A program made the position numbers and the translations under genes. A stretch of 64,000 bases of DNA from Astrocystis sublimbata (Eukaryota; Ascomycota; Sordariomycetes; Xylariales; Xylariaceae). Each line of letters begins with the position of its first letter. Positions within the stretch are counted from its first letter, which is position 1. This document shows, one piece after another, positions 38,001 through 50,476 of this stretch. The stretch covers positions 124,001-188,000 of the forward strand of contig JAJNNY010000022.1 of the NCBI GenBank assembly GCA_022453515.1. The letters run 5' to 3'. Under the pieces are notes generated by a model. The model did not search any database. It had not been told where the DNA came from and saw only the letters and a list, made by a program, of their open reading frames with translations.

Positions 38001-41000
38001 GATTGGGTTGTCGCCAATCTATGGAGTAAGATCGTATATTACAGAGGTTTAAGTGCATCCAGGCCCCCTGGCACGCTGGTGCACCATGTGCTGTGTGCGC
38101 AACACGACAAGCTCCAATGAGCATGGAAATTATGAAGTGAACAAAAGAAAACCGTGAAGGATAGTTTATGCACTCCTCATGGTCTGGCGAGCTAACGGTC
38201 GGATTGGTGCCTAAGTACCAAATAACGATGGAGCCCTCGTACCATTTCTGCGTGTGGTTTTGCCGCCAGCACTTAGTCCTGTTGTCGGCTGCAGTCAACA
38301 ATGCCTCTTATGCAAGAGTAGCACCTTGACGAGTTCTCATTAACCCAAGCGCGGGATTGACATCTGGCTTGCAACCCCACCCCCCTGGTTACATCAAGTA
38401 GCGCCCTATGTGTATAGCCGAGATACCCAACGCATGGTGTTGCTCGCTAAATTACCTACTCAGTAGGTAGTGGTGTCTGTGACTTATGTTGGCCATGCCG
38501 GACTGTTTGACACGATCTTGACGCGAGCGCCACAGTAAAGGAACAAGGTTGCAATGTTCGAAAGCCCCGGCAATTACCGGTGGCCGGGCTATGCCAGGGG
38601 GTCATGAGTTTAGCGCAGTAGCGCACAAACCTTGGGACTTTGTTATTGTCGTAGGTAGTACTGGGTACCTAAATATGAGATCAATGCCAGGGGCCAGGGC
38701 AGAGTTGGAGTAGCTTGAATTCCCCCAAAGCAGTAATCGGGGTCTTCTACAAAGCCCCAGCTGTGGTGCAACCTTGTTACGAAGGGAGAGAGTCTCCCAG
38801 CAAAATGTTGATAGTCACTGGTCGCATAAGAAGAGCAGACGCTGAAGTCCTTTGATAATCTTGATGATATGGTACGACAATCACGATACAATAACCCGAT
38901 GGCAATGAAGAGTATGGGGGGTATGTCGGTTGGTCTGTCACTGACGGGCGCCGCAATTCTTGGCCTGAGCAGAGAATGGCGTTTGACTGGTTCATTGGCA
39001 TTTCCGTAGCCTGTCAGGGTTCTGGGTTGACTTCCAATAGGGACGGGGACCCGAGAGAATGGGTTGCAATCGGAGCTAGCGTGAGTTGTTCGTCTCGAAA
39101 TGGCAAATGGTAGTGTCGTTCGTGTGAGGACTTGGGCTGAAATTGGATTAGGGGGTTTTGTTGTTGTTGTCTGTGCCACGTCTGTGTGTGTATGTGTGTG
39201 TACTATGTATGTCTGTATGTAAGGTCGTGTTGCTGCAGCTTCGCTATTTTGCCCATGTCGAAGCACCCAAGAACCAATGCAGCTGCTAGGCTACATGTAG
39301 TTTCGAACAGAGGGGAAAAGAAATAGAGTAGAGCAACCTACCTTCCTTTCGGTCCCGAAGATAAGCGCGCCTATATACCTACCAGGTAGGTACCTATGTA
39401 GTTAAGGCTAAGAGAGTTAGTGAGGTAGCGTAAGTGGTCAGTCAGGGCTAGTAGGTTTGTTGTTGATGGGTAACCAGAGCATTGGAAGGGCCTGGACTCA
39501 TCAATACCGATATGACAAGTAGTAATAACCTTAAATATTGTGCAACTCTGAACAGAGGCTTGAACCAGGCACCATGAGTTCTTGGAGCTTACGTCAGGAA
39601 CCACCGGACTGAGTTATTTAGCACCGGCGAGTGAGAGAGTAAGTGTGAGTAAAGAAAGTACTCGTAAGCGAGGACGAGCTTGGCGCCTTTGCGAGCTCAT
39701 ACTTACGAGTTACTCGTAGAAGGAAGCAGGGAACGCAAGAATAGAGTGTGCTACGGTAGCTGTACATCGATCGCTGTTCCACTCCCTTCCCAAAAAGTGA
39801 TGGAATGCGACCACACGAAACATCGCGAATCGCACATGACCGATGGCTTCAAGCCTTGTCGGGATCCGGAAGATCTGTCGAGCTTCTATGCATCATTCCA
39901 GATCGCCATCACATATCATCATCCAGCAGATTCATTAAATATCCCAGAGTGTCGAGTGTGTTGGTTGGTTGGCACGTCGTGCGTCCTGAAACCCGAGTCG
40001 GCGACCATCAAGGATCACGGACAGCCAATCGTCGCTCGAACGCACCGCACTGTGTTGGCTTCTCCAAGTTCAGGGTGCCAGTCGTGTCAATCCCCTGCTC
40101 TATATGTGCCAAATTTAGCCAGTGTAGTATCCATAACCTGCTGGCCGGATAAGACTACCTTATTGTGTCATTGACAAGATGTATGTCGGTACCGGTTGAT
40201 GCGACCGTGCTGGTATCTACGAGTACTCGTAGGTGACAACACCATATTATCCCTTCCTATTTGGCTATCGGATGTACGCATACGCTTTGGAACCAACATT
40301 ATCTGACCAGACTCTAGGATGGTGATGATGGCTCAAGACATGGTGAATCTCGATGATGTATTAGCCCCTCAGTGACGCAGATCAAAGTCTGAAAAATCCC
40401 CCATTTATCCGCTTTACTTTACAGCTATTCGCTACGTAGAAAGCGTATAGTGCAGATCATGAAACATCTTCACCGTTATCGACTGAACGGCCTGGTTTAG
40501 TATCTACGAGTACTTTAAACATATGTACTTAGCAGCCAATGCTCGCGAGTTGGAGTAGCGATCGACAATCTGCTTCGCTTTCTACACGCGCTATGTAGGG
40601 GTGAAAGATATGAGGCCAGGGTTCTATTGCCAGAGTTATAGTAGAGGTGAGTTAAGCGACGGGATTGATGTTGGTAACAGGGCACTTATATTGCAGTGTT
40701 ATCATCATCATGATACGCGCATTTACCTTCATCGGGGGTCAGTACAACTATCCAAGCATGGCAGTCGAGCGGGAATGGTGAACCCTGGGCATTCAGCTGC
40801 CCTTTCGCAGAAATTCTTGCCGAATTAGGAGATCTGCTGTTACCGGGTATGGGTTAGTTAGTGAAATATATGTAATGTGGCCAGCACTCCGGTGGATATA
40901 TTGTATGCCAGGATATCCCTTTCTGGTCTCTCAAGGCGAGCAGGGGCAGCCCATGGGGGAGATCAGCACCGGAAGCACATCTTCAGTGGAGTGGAGGATT

Positions 41001-42130
41001 CATCCCCCTGCCCGCGAGGGCGGAATTAACCCGAACAACATCTCCCATCTTGAGGCTCAATTGTTCCACCGAAAATAAATCGATCGATGGCTTGTATGGC
41101 AGAACCAAGAACCACAGCAGATCATGGTTTGGCTCAGGAGGAGGGCCGCTGAAAAGAACCATAGTATGCGAGTATGTTCCCTGACCTCGGTGTCAAGTCT
41201 GGCCATTTGTCATTGACCGATGCAAAGAAGCGGTTGGGGCTAATCCTCTGCGCTTGTCATGCACGAGTTCGCTATCCTGAGCTTATACTATGTAAGGTAA
41301 GCATCTGGTGCACACGTACCTAAAGGTATAGATAGTACCTAGCACGCATAGCTGCAGCATTATTTGAAGCCACAGGCCGGCACTTGCTCGCAGTATTTCT
41401 CGTCTTGGTCTTACTTACTCGTAGTAGTTCGGTGTCGGTACTGTACCTCACACCCTGACACGCCTGAGTGGGCATCCACGACGCTATCTTGACAACTGGT
41501 TTGATGCTAGCAATGCCTTGGCTTCGACTAATCTCATATTGGGTAGAACGCGGAGAATAAATGCATGATCTACAAGGCAGTCGAGAGTGCGCCTTGCCCC
41601 GGCGAGGCCCCCGGTCCGCTTGTCCTCTCTCGGCCGATGGTGCAAGACTCCCCATCCGAGGCCCATGCCAGTATGGTTTTGTGGTCTCGTTTAACCTTTC
41701 TGCTTTGGGACATCTGCCATCTTGCTATTGGCTATACGTTGGCTCGCAGTTGGCAATTAACCATCTCCCCTCGCTCCCCTGCTCATCTCCCTTTGGCCGC
41801 CCTTATGGGACGGACCTTAGACAGGCGACATGTTAATAAGATGCCTATCCTGGCCAGCCTGTTCCTCCATCGTCGCTCTGGCCACTCCTGTTAACTTTTC
41901 AACTTCAGATTATCCACAACAATTCCATGGCAGTCTAACGAATCGGGCCAAAAACTCACTGACATGCTTCACCACCTCGACCGCCCTAGCTTATGAAGCT
42001 GGGCCAATATGTCAGCAAGACATCCTGGCCGAGATCAACTGTTGATGTTGATATGTTGCGATAGTAGCTCTTGTGACCATGACCCCGCATCAGAATTACA
42101 CAGTATCGTTGATAATAGGTAAGTATGATC

Positions 42131-42157
42131 GACATCAATGACATCAATGACATCAAT
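42131..42157. repeat. Tandem repeat, GACATCAAT x3
   Basis: Three perfect copies of a 9-nt unit in the gene-free stretch. Confidence 0.85.
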
Positions 42158-45100
42158 TAGCGGAACGCGTCAATGGAGGCCTGGGGCATTCATCAACGAT
42201 CGAGACGATGCCGTGGTGGTTTCTGTCTTCTTCGCCCTGTCAACATTCGACAACAGATGTTGCCGTTTGGTCTCAATGCTAGTGCCATTCACCATGCTAT
42301 CCACAGTAGAGACATGTGAGTCCGAATAGTTAGGATGTTTAAGAAAGAGGTTCTCGACTCGACATGTGAGCATCTACACTACTCAGTCCGCGCGGGAACC
42401 TGATGCGCCAAGAAATCCTCCCACCTGATGTTCATCAACCTTTGAGGGTAATTAGCGCTAGCGTGAGAGGATTTTGTTCGCCAGCATGGTTGAGTCTGCT
42501 CGCGTGAAGATTGAATGATCTCAACATGGCAAGGTGTTGCAGTTGCAGTCCTGCTTTGCGTCTTTGCCTGTCTCGGAGAGCGCAACGAATATAATTGATA
42601 CATGGTTAGATAGGCTGTGCTTAATGCTGGGGATCAATAAAGTTCGACTATTATTCCTACACGTACATACTACCTAATGTTACTATGTGTGTACCATCCT
42701 TCTAGTTTTAACCCGGCATGGGCTTTCTTGGTGGTAACGCATGGCAAACAGGGATGCGAGTACTACACTAGCGCTTATTTTCAATATCCCTGCTCCGGAG
42801 AGATAGACAGGCCGATCTCTCTGTGTTCAGGTACGCGATACAGCGACAATAACAGCGCTTTCGCCAGGAATTTGAACTCCATGTAGCGTTTTGCCTACTT
42901 ACTTTGCACAACAGGAGAGCAAGACGTACGAGTAAGGAGAACCACTATGAGGCTCTGCCCTCCATTATCAGGCAGGATGCTACCCAGTACGCATTTATTT
43001 CTGATTTTGGTCGACTATAATCCGCAGCATTGGGGAGTCCCCCAACGAATTGTCCGTGGCATTCATTTTTAGATTATCCTCCGGAGTATCTTACCTAGGT
43101 AGTGCTGCAGCGCCAAACAAATGCACACCTATCCAGCCACTATGTATCATTGCTGTTCGGGTTGCAGGGTTCCAAGTTCACGTACGAATAGCTGTAAGGA
43201 ACCCAGATGATTACAGGACCTGAATGCTTCACAACTGTCTGCGTAGGGCTGAAGGGTTCTCTGTGATCCTTGCTCATAGCTATCTTCGGACACTCATAAG
43301 GTGCCAAAGCAACCAGTCATCACGCCACCAATGCGCATTCCACTGAGATTGGGAGAATGCCAACGGGCTCAAGTCTCCCTCAACCCTAGCTGCTCTGCTA
43401 AAACGGGACTGCGACATTGATGTATGTAAGACCCCGTGGAATGCACGAAGGCTTGTTCCATTGGCGTTCCATTGATGTTCTGACAAGCCAAGATAACATG
43501 TGGTGGGAGCATTTTGCGGCACAGCCGGACGCCCACCACGTGCCGTTGACGATCACGAGTTCACTTCTGCCATGCGGCCTGTCTTACAACTGCCCTGAGC
43601 GTTTGTTGATGAGTAACATAGATATCGAGGCCTCGGTTCTATTGTTGCCTTAGGTTCCACTCGCATTGCGAGTAAGCTAATAATCACCGTGTCATAGAAC
43701 TGAGTTGGATATGTCTCCCGCGAAGCGATCTATTGCCTCGGGTGGTGTGGATGTAAATGTTCGCTCGTACCGAAGTAACAGCTCATGAATGTCGCAAAGA
43801 TCCCAAGCTACTATTAATAAACAAAAGTTGAGACTTCTTAAGCCACAAAAACATGTGCATTTCTTACCTCGATGTATATACCCCCCACACACACACCTGC
43901 AAGCCGATGTCGTATTAATCGTACTCTGACCAATCACGGTCATATAGCTCGTCACTACTTCCAGTGAGCCCAATCCCGTAGTATGTGGTTTCAGTGGTTG
44001 ATCTGCCTTCTACGCTACACCTTAGCATCGGCAGCCCGAAAGAGACGGGGTTAACTCTATTGACAATATGAGACGATGTCGACGTCGGTGCGCAGTCGAG
44101 ACTGCTCAAGTTGTGCGCGACGCACGACTCGTTGGACACCAGATCGGCGAATTGATTGATTGGTCGGATGGCTACATCATGCATGTCACTTTGTCCTATC
44201 TCTCCTCATCTCAGACAGCGCAACTTAAGACTCACGTCTCACACCTCCGAATACAGCGAATTGCATCTAGAGGTTAAGTAGCATTCAATAACCAAACCGA
44301 CACGAAATGGTTTGGATACGCAAGGTGAGAGAAGTATGACGATGAAGCAAATGTGTTACATCATGTGTTATGACTACTCGACCACGCTGATCAACCAGTA
44401 TATGGCGCACTCGCGATTCGAGACATCCCTTTCAACCTTGCTTGCACGTAAGGTAGTGGGATCCTACTATGCGCATCTGCGCTGAGACTAGTGTTATGTA
44501 GCGCTTCTGGTATTGTCAATGCGCTTATACCTAGATATCAATGAACCCATGACTAGGTAAGTAAGTAAGCAGCTTCTATCAAACCTAAAAGCCATGAACA
44601 TGAACTATGCACAGCCGACACATTGTCTGCATGACTTCCACCGACATGCCTTCACCAAAGCACATTGCCTCGGACGTGGGGTAGACGTGCGCATCGTGTC
44701 CCACCGTCATATAGGTTTGACTAGCTCACGACGGCTTCGATAGCTTCGGCATCGCAAGAGTGGAAGCTTCAACGTCTTGGAAGCCGGAAACCCTTGGGCT
44801 AGTAAGGGTCCAGCCTCGACAAGACCCTGAGATACAGCAATCGTACAATCACCAGTTCACACACGGAAATCTAGACCCACTAGTAGGCGTTTTCAAGCCT
44901 GCCCTCGTTTGTCTTTACCAGATTCAGCATTGTGGCTTTACCATAGGGTATAGCGTCGTTCTAAGCATGATAGCACAGGACTCAGGGGACACTATATAGG
45001 CAGACTACCGACCAAAAGCACCTCAAGCACCTCAAGCACCTCTGGCATGGTTGGGTCGTCTTAGTAGTCCAGACAGCGTTGACAGCCGGCCCCACGAGTT

Positions 45101-45512
45101 AAACACCAAATATGCCTGGGGCCAACGCCACTGCTATTTAGGATGGGAAGGAAGAGCGCCCTAGTTTGCAAGTGCCCGCGATTAGAGGACCGGGTCAGCC
45201 CAAGGCTCTGGAATCGAACCTCACTCACCATGTGTGTTCAAACGGGCCAACGGCCGAGACTATAGCATTTCCCAGTGCTAGGCTACAGGTCCAAACGCGT
45301 GTATTGTCTCGCGTCTATTAGAGCTAGCCATACAAATCTCTCCTTAGGTCGGGACTGTACCCCGATTGGGGGACGGCGAGACAGAATAGGCGCTGGCTTG
45401 TCACTCCCGACTCTGGAGGAGGCGCCCTGTGACTAGGGATAGCATACATCCGGAAAACAACAAAATCCAAAAGTACGGAGGCACACCATGTCTGAACATG
45501 CCGCTTGAGTGT

Positions 45513-45513
<1 letters not shown>

Positions 45514-45549
<36 letters not shown>
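45514..45549. repeat. GT microsatellite, 18 copies
   Basis: Perfect GT dinucleotide run of 36 nt. It creates spurious Val-Cys and Thr-His repeats in overlapping open frames. Confidence 0.9.
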
Positions 45550-45550
<1 letters not shown>

Positions 45551-46054
45551 AGCATCTGGTGCTCCCGGCAATGTTTTGCTTTTCTTGTTGTCAAGGAACA
45601 ACACAAATACTGAGATTGATCTGGCAGGCAAGGCGTCTATAGGACTTGTCCATGACGCTTTCCACGCATTCAGGTTGCACCGGATGGTGAAGAAACAGAG
45701 AGAGATGTCAGGGATCATCTGGTACTGGGGGGATGGCCGACAAGGGTGGCTCCTGTCGCTCGCATTTTCCGGGACCTTGGAATGCAGGGGCCAACAAGAT
45801 CAAGAAGTATTGTATTTGAAGTACCATGCAGGACTTTGGGAGGCCCCTACCTGCTCTCGAGCATGAGATAGATGTCATGTACTCATAGTCCCGTTTGGAG
45901 TGGATGGGTAATTAAGTACCTACGGGTGAAGACATCCTCCCAACGACGACCCACTCGTCCAAAAGTCATCAAGTGGACAAACAACAACTCCCGTAAAGGA
46001 CAAGGACAGGCTGGGGGGGATCAACCTCCCAGCAGACAGATGAGACAGTTGCTG

Positions 46055-46075
46055 TGATGTGTGATGTGTGATGTG
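46055..46075. repeat. Tandem repeat, TGATGTG x3
   Basis: Three perfect 7-nt copies followed by a partial fourth. Confidence 0.8.
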
Positions 46076-46915
46076 TGATACACACATATACACTGTATTA
46101 TACAATCGATTTTGCCGTGCCCGTTGGTGTGGAGAGGTGTTGACATTGGGACAGCTCTGGCTGCAGGGGGCAGTGCGGAACTAAAGCGCGTCAGCAAGAT
46201 TGATCTTGGGATGGGACGGTACCTAGGTACCTACCTACCCACACCGTGATTGCATCCCGAGCGGACGAGCTTGTAGTTGCAGGTCGGTAGGTAAGGTAGA
46301 GAGACGGGGGCTGCCGAGCTGTTCATCGCACTGTATCAACGCTGCGACAGTGAGCGCCCGACTCGGAAACACTTTGGCCTGCCCGAGGTCTGCCTGTCAA
46401 AGACAAATTAAACTGCGGTGGACTTTGTTGCGTCAGGGGGTTATTACAACCAAACATCCATCGCTTTGCGACGACTCCTACCTTACGAGTACATACAGAC
46501 ATAGTATACGAGTACCTACATACCTCCCACATGCTACACGGCAATTAGGTACCAGCTGTGAGGCCAGCAGTGCTCAGTTGATCGTGAATGCATGATATCC
46601 CTCCCATCGGCGAGGCCCACACTGTATTGTCAAAAGGACAGTGAACCTTGCCTACCTAGCTGGGTAAGATTTTTCACAGAGCAAGCGGCCGTGGAATTGG
46701 GACTCTGTTTAGTTGACATCATGGTAGACGGACGGTTGACTGACCCTCTGTTTCAGTCCAGGCTCTAGTATCGTGTATCGTACTTCAATCTGCACTCATG
46801 TAGCGTCCTTAACACGAGGGGCATCGGCCTCCTCGAGTGCGGTGGGTAAACCTCCCTAGAGTTCAAGCCCTCCTCATCCTTTAACGCAAGTAAGCTCTCC
46901 ATCTACTTAGCTACA

Positions 46916-47360
46916 TACTCCGTACTTTGCTAGCATCACACCATCAACTATCCTCACAGTGGGGGGACGGGATGCCTACGGAGTATAAGTAGGAAAAGTA
47001 TGTGGAAGGTACTAACTCGACATGGTCGTTTGTAGGCCGGAACTCAGGGAAATGGGCATCCTTTACCGCCCTCCTAGATTCAAATTGCAGGCCGTACACT
47101 GTACCCATTGGATTCCTGTGCTGCGGCCTGTTGTGTGTCTTCATCCCTGTCCCCCGTCTGCTTTGCTGTCTGGTGCTGCTGCGCTAGTCAGCCCCCTGAC
47201 CTGGCCGTCAGAACGACCTCAGCGCTGGAGGACAGGGGACCCAGGGGACCCAGGGGAGCAGTAGCGCGGTATCTAGGTACGTACCGGTACGTCGTGACTT
47301 GCATGGGCCCCCCTGCTACCGTCAGCGCTGGCGCTGGCGCATGTGCCCATGTACTCCGTA
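46916..47360. promoter_or_regulatory. Three TACTCCGTA/TACGGAGTA motifs upstream of the C2H2 gene
   Basis: Motifs at 46916-46925 (TACTCCGTAC), 46977-46985 (TACGGAGTA) and 47351-47360 (GTACTCCGTA) lie 620-1070 nt before the C2H2 start. A longer palindrome GTACGGAGTAC is at 53047-53057, downstream of the same gene. Regulatory function is inferred only from clustering. Confidence 0.3.
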
Positions 47361-47981
47361 CCCGCCTAGATCGTCCTGCCCTATGGCCCACACGTGTGGC
47401 TCTACCTAGATCCCGTCCAGAAGACGCCCACCCGAAATAACATGCGCCTGGCTCGCCCTCCTCTAGCTTGCTCATGTATAATATGATCTGGAGCCCCCAA
47501 GCATCAACATGATGGCTTCTCTCTATTCACAGCTCCACAATATCTGACCAAACGAAGAGCTCGCTTTGCCGAAGCTCACCTCGCCTCTTGTACACTTCCT
47601 TCCAACATAGACGCACATATATCTATACCTCTCCTGCTTCTCCTTGTCGTAACACTATCTATCTATCCATCCTGTTGCATAGCTAGAGGACAAGGCATCA
47701 GCATTCAGGGAGACCCCATCAGGACAGACAGTCTATATCAGTTCACCACGAGTCGATTTCCCTCGTTCAACTTTGATCATCGCCAGCGACAAGTCAAGGG
47801 AATTTGTTGCATCTGACACTCAACACAAAGGCGCGAATGTGAGATTCACTGCTCCTCGGTGGCAAGCTGCGTCGTCTGGCCCGAGTTCCCGTAGCTGACC
47901 AGCCCTTGAATCTGCAGCGCGCTTTCAGCGATTCGGATTATACCGCCCAAGCACGACAGCAGCGTCAAGCAACAGGAGGAT

Positions 47982-50476
47982 ATGATGACATTCACAGCTA
48001 GCCATCCATATAAAATGTTGCAGCGGCCGAGCCACGAGCAGGACTTCATGCTCTTCCCGGACTCATCGGCACGAGCTGGCTACACATCACCATCCATGGA
48101 CATGAGCCCCAGCAGTTTCGCCTTCACACGAAGCCCCCACGCCGGCTTCATGTCAAACCCGGCCTTTGAGAATGGCGTGGCCCACCCGGATGTAAATGCA
48201 TACATGTACCGCGGCAGGACATCGCCCGGCGGATGGTACGATGAGTGCGAACTTCGACTCCCATCGTCCAACCTGTCGACAGCGTCCGCCCCGTCGCCGT
48301 CGTCGACGGTGGAATCACCTGGTTCGAACAACGGGCCACCGGGCTTCATCTCCGAGTACCAGCCGTCGGGCATCAGCGTGAACCCTAGCATCGTCGGATC
48401 GAACGACTACTTCACGGGAACCGAGTACTCACCGTTCGCGGGCCCAGGTATGGAAGATTTCCCTGTGACCTTCGACAGCAAATCCACTTTCGTTGGTGAG
48501 TTGGCGTGATATCCCTCCTGCCACTGTGTTCCGTGCCCTGCTCTCGGAGCGCCCTCCGTCTCCGTCTCTCTTTCTTGTCTCTTGTGTCCGTCTCTGGCTG
48601 CACACCGTTCACCGCTCTTCCTCCGTGTAACCGGCTCTTTCTCGCATCTTTCCTTGCATGTACTGGTTGTGGTGGTCGGAGCGATGCCTCGGCCCAGTGA
48701 GTGCCGGGTGGTTGTGAGTTGCAGGGGATGCACGATGAGTGTCGTCGCCCACGGTCGTACTCACAGCCCTGTTTGGTGGGGATCCCGACGCAGCTAGACG
48801 CAGCGAGGGCCAACGGGAGACGCCGGCTGGAGACACAGCGCCAGCCTGTCGGTCTGCGCCTCGCAGCAGTTGCAGCATGCTCCACAATTTCATTTTTGTT
48901 TCTTCGTGTGTCTTGTAAACTGGCGGGACGGGGTGACTGGGTTCAATTGAGGCCTCACCGTCGTCGTGCTGGGGGTGTTTTCTTTCTTTTTTTAATCTTC
49001 TTGCATTTAATGCGTATGGCAGTCTGTTGTTGTCGTCTGTCGTCATAAACCAAGACACCTACCTACTTAGTTGTCAATCGGCTTGTGCTAACTCATCCTC
49101 TCCCACCCTCAGATTCTTCACTTATACACCCCGAAATCCGCGGCCCCATGGTCCCCCCACCACCCATGTCGGCCTACGAACACAGCGGTTACTCGCCCCA
49201 AAACCAGTATCCCCATTCACCAGCTCTCTCCGGTACCACATCTCCAGCTCCCGTCATGAGGACTGGCAGCCAATCACCGTACATGCACACCTACCACCAG
49301 CAATACAGCCCCTATGCGATCCCACCTACGCAACACGGACGGCGCCCAAGCTTGTCGTATCAATCGCACACTAGTTCGCATGAATATGCTTACAACAGCG
49401 ATGAGTCTGAGAAGAAGCAGCGATGCCCGCATCCCGACTGTGGGAAGACCTTCAAGGACCTGAAAGCCCACATGCTCACCCACCAGACAGAGCGGCCTGA
49501 GAAGTGTCCGATCCAGACATGCGAGTATCATGTGAAGGGTTTCGCACGGAAATACGACAAGAACAGACATACCCTGACCCACTACAAGGGCACCATGGTT
49601 TGCGGCTTCTGTCCGGGCTCTGGATCGTCGGCCGAGAAGTCCTTCAACCGGGCCGACGTCTTCAAGCGCCATCTCACTGCTGTCCACGGCGTGGAGCAGA
49701 CGCCGCCCAACAGCCGGAAGAAGAACTCGCCCTCGAACAGTGGTAAGAAGCTTACCGGCTACGCCCCGGACGCTACGGGAAAATGCTCTACCTGTTCAGC
49801 TACCTTCTCCAATGCGCAAGACTTTTACGAGCATCTTGACGACTGTGTTCTCCGCATTGTTCAACAGGAAGACCCAGCGGAGGCTATCAATGCCCAGCGC
49901 CTAGCGGAAGTCGAGGACGACAAAGATGTCAAGCAGACATTGGAGAAGAACCAGCTACCGCTGACTACCCAACCCGTCGCCAACTCGGAGGATGACGAGG
50001 ATGATGACATGGCTGAGGAGGAGGAGCTATACGACAATGCCGGCCAGGCCAGGAAGCTGAGCTCGCCCACCAAGAGGAGGAGCAACCCCCCGAATGGTGT
50101 GCAGAAATCGCGGGGCATGACGCATTCGCGGGGCGGAGTTCCTGTAGCAACGAAGCCCAAAGGCCGCAAGAACCGCCAGAACTACCCGTCCTCATGGGGA
50201 TTTGACAAGGGCCAGATGACGATGAAGAAGCGCGTCCTCACTGTCTTCGATGGGCCGAGACGTCTTGCGAAGGACGACATGATGCTCTCCACTGAGCACG
50301 AAGTGCGCGTCAAGCTATCCGATGGCAAGTCCTATGTGACGGACCTTGACGTCAACACGCTAGACCGCGCCAAGGGCTTTCTCGACGCCACTGCAGAAGA
50401 AAAAGGCATCTGGATTTCCGACGACCCGACAGAGGAGGACATCGCCCGGATGATTGAGATGAGCCAGCAGGTGTAA
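47982..50476 (+). CDS. C2H2 zinc-finger transcription factor
   Basis: Predicted nuclear DNA-binding protein, 625 aa from exons 47982..48495 and 49113..50476. The 617-nt intron is unusually long; it has a GTGAGT donor, a GCTAAC branch site and a CTCAG acceptor, and splicing gives STFVDSSLIHPEIRG. The first half is Ser/Pro/Tyr/Gly-rich and disordered, as in activation regions. Fingers follow: CPHPDCGKTFKDLKAHMLTH near residue 275, a second CPIQTCEYH...HTLTH near 301, a third CGFCPGSG...HLTAVH near 335, and a degenerate CSTC...H..C near 395. Then come an acidic stretch (EDDEDDDMAEEEE), a basic GRKNRQNYPS region and a conserved-looking C-terminus. I recognise the family layout as fungal but cannot give a gene name. 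ATGs at 47982 and 47985 are adjacent; either may be used. Confidence 0.87.

Larger units (their letters stand above)
32096..47981. other. 15.9-kb stretch with no supportable protein gene
   Basis: Open frames here are short (up to about 207 codons), start and stop at random, often contain simple repeats and have no domain I recognise. The stretch contains a 20-nt C run, a GT microsatellite and several short tandem repeats listed separately. CCTAGGTA-like palindromes (for example 46220-46238) and three TACTCCGTA-type motifs at 46.9-47.4 kb also occur. It lies upstream of a C2H2 factor. Long non-coding RNA or upstream control DNA is possible but cannot be shown from sequence alone. Confidence 0.5.

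Noticed and set aside
38643..39266. 207-codon minus-strand open frame in the gene-free stretch
   Set aside because: No recognisable domain. It includes a Thr-His run from a simple repeat, has no splice partners, and sits among random open frames of similar character.
45401..45866. Open frames with Val-Cys and Thr-His repeats on both strands
   Set aside because: The repeats come from the GT microsatellite; nothing else supports coding.
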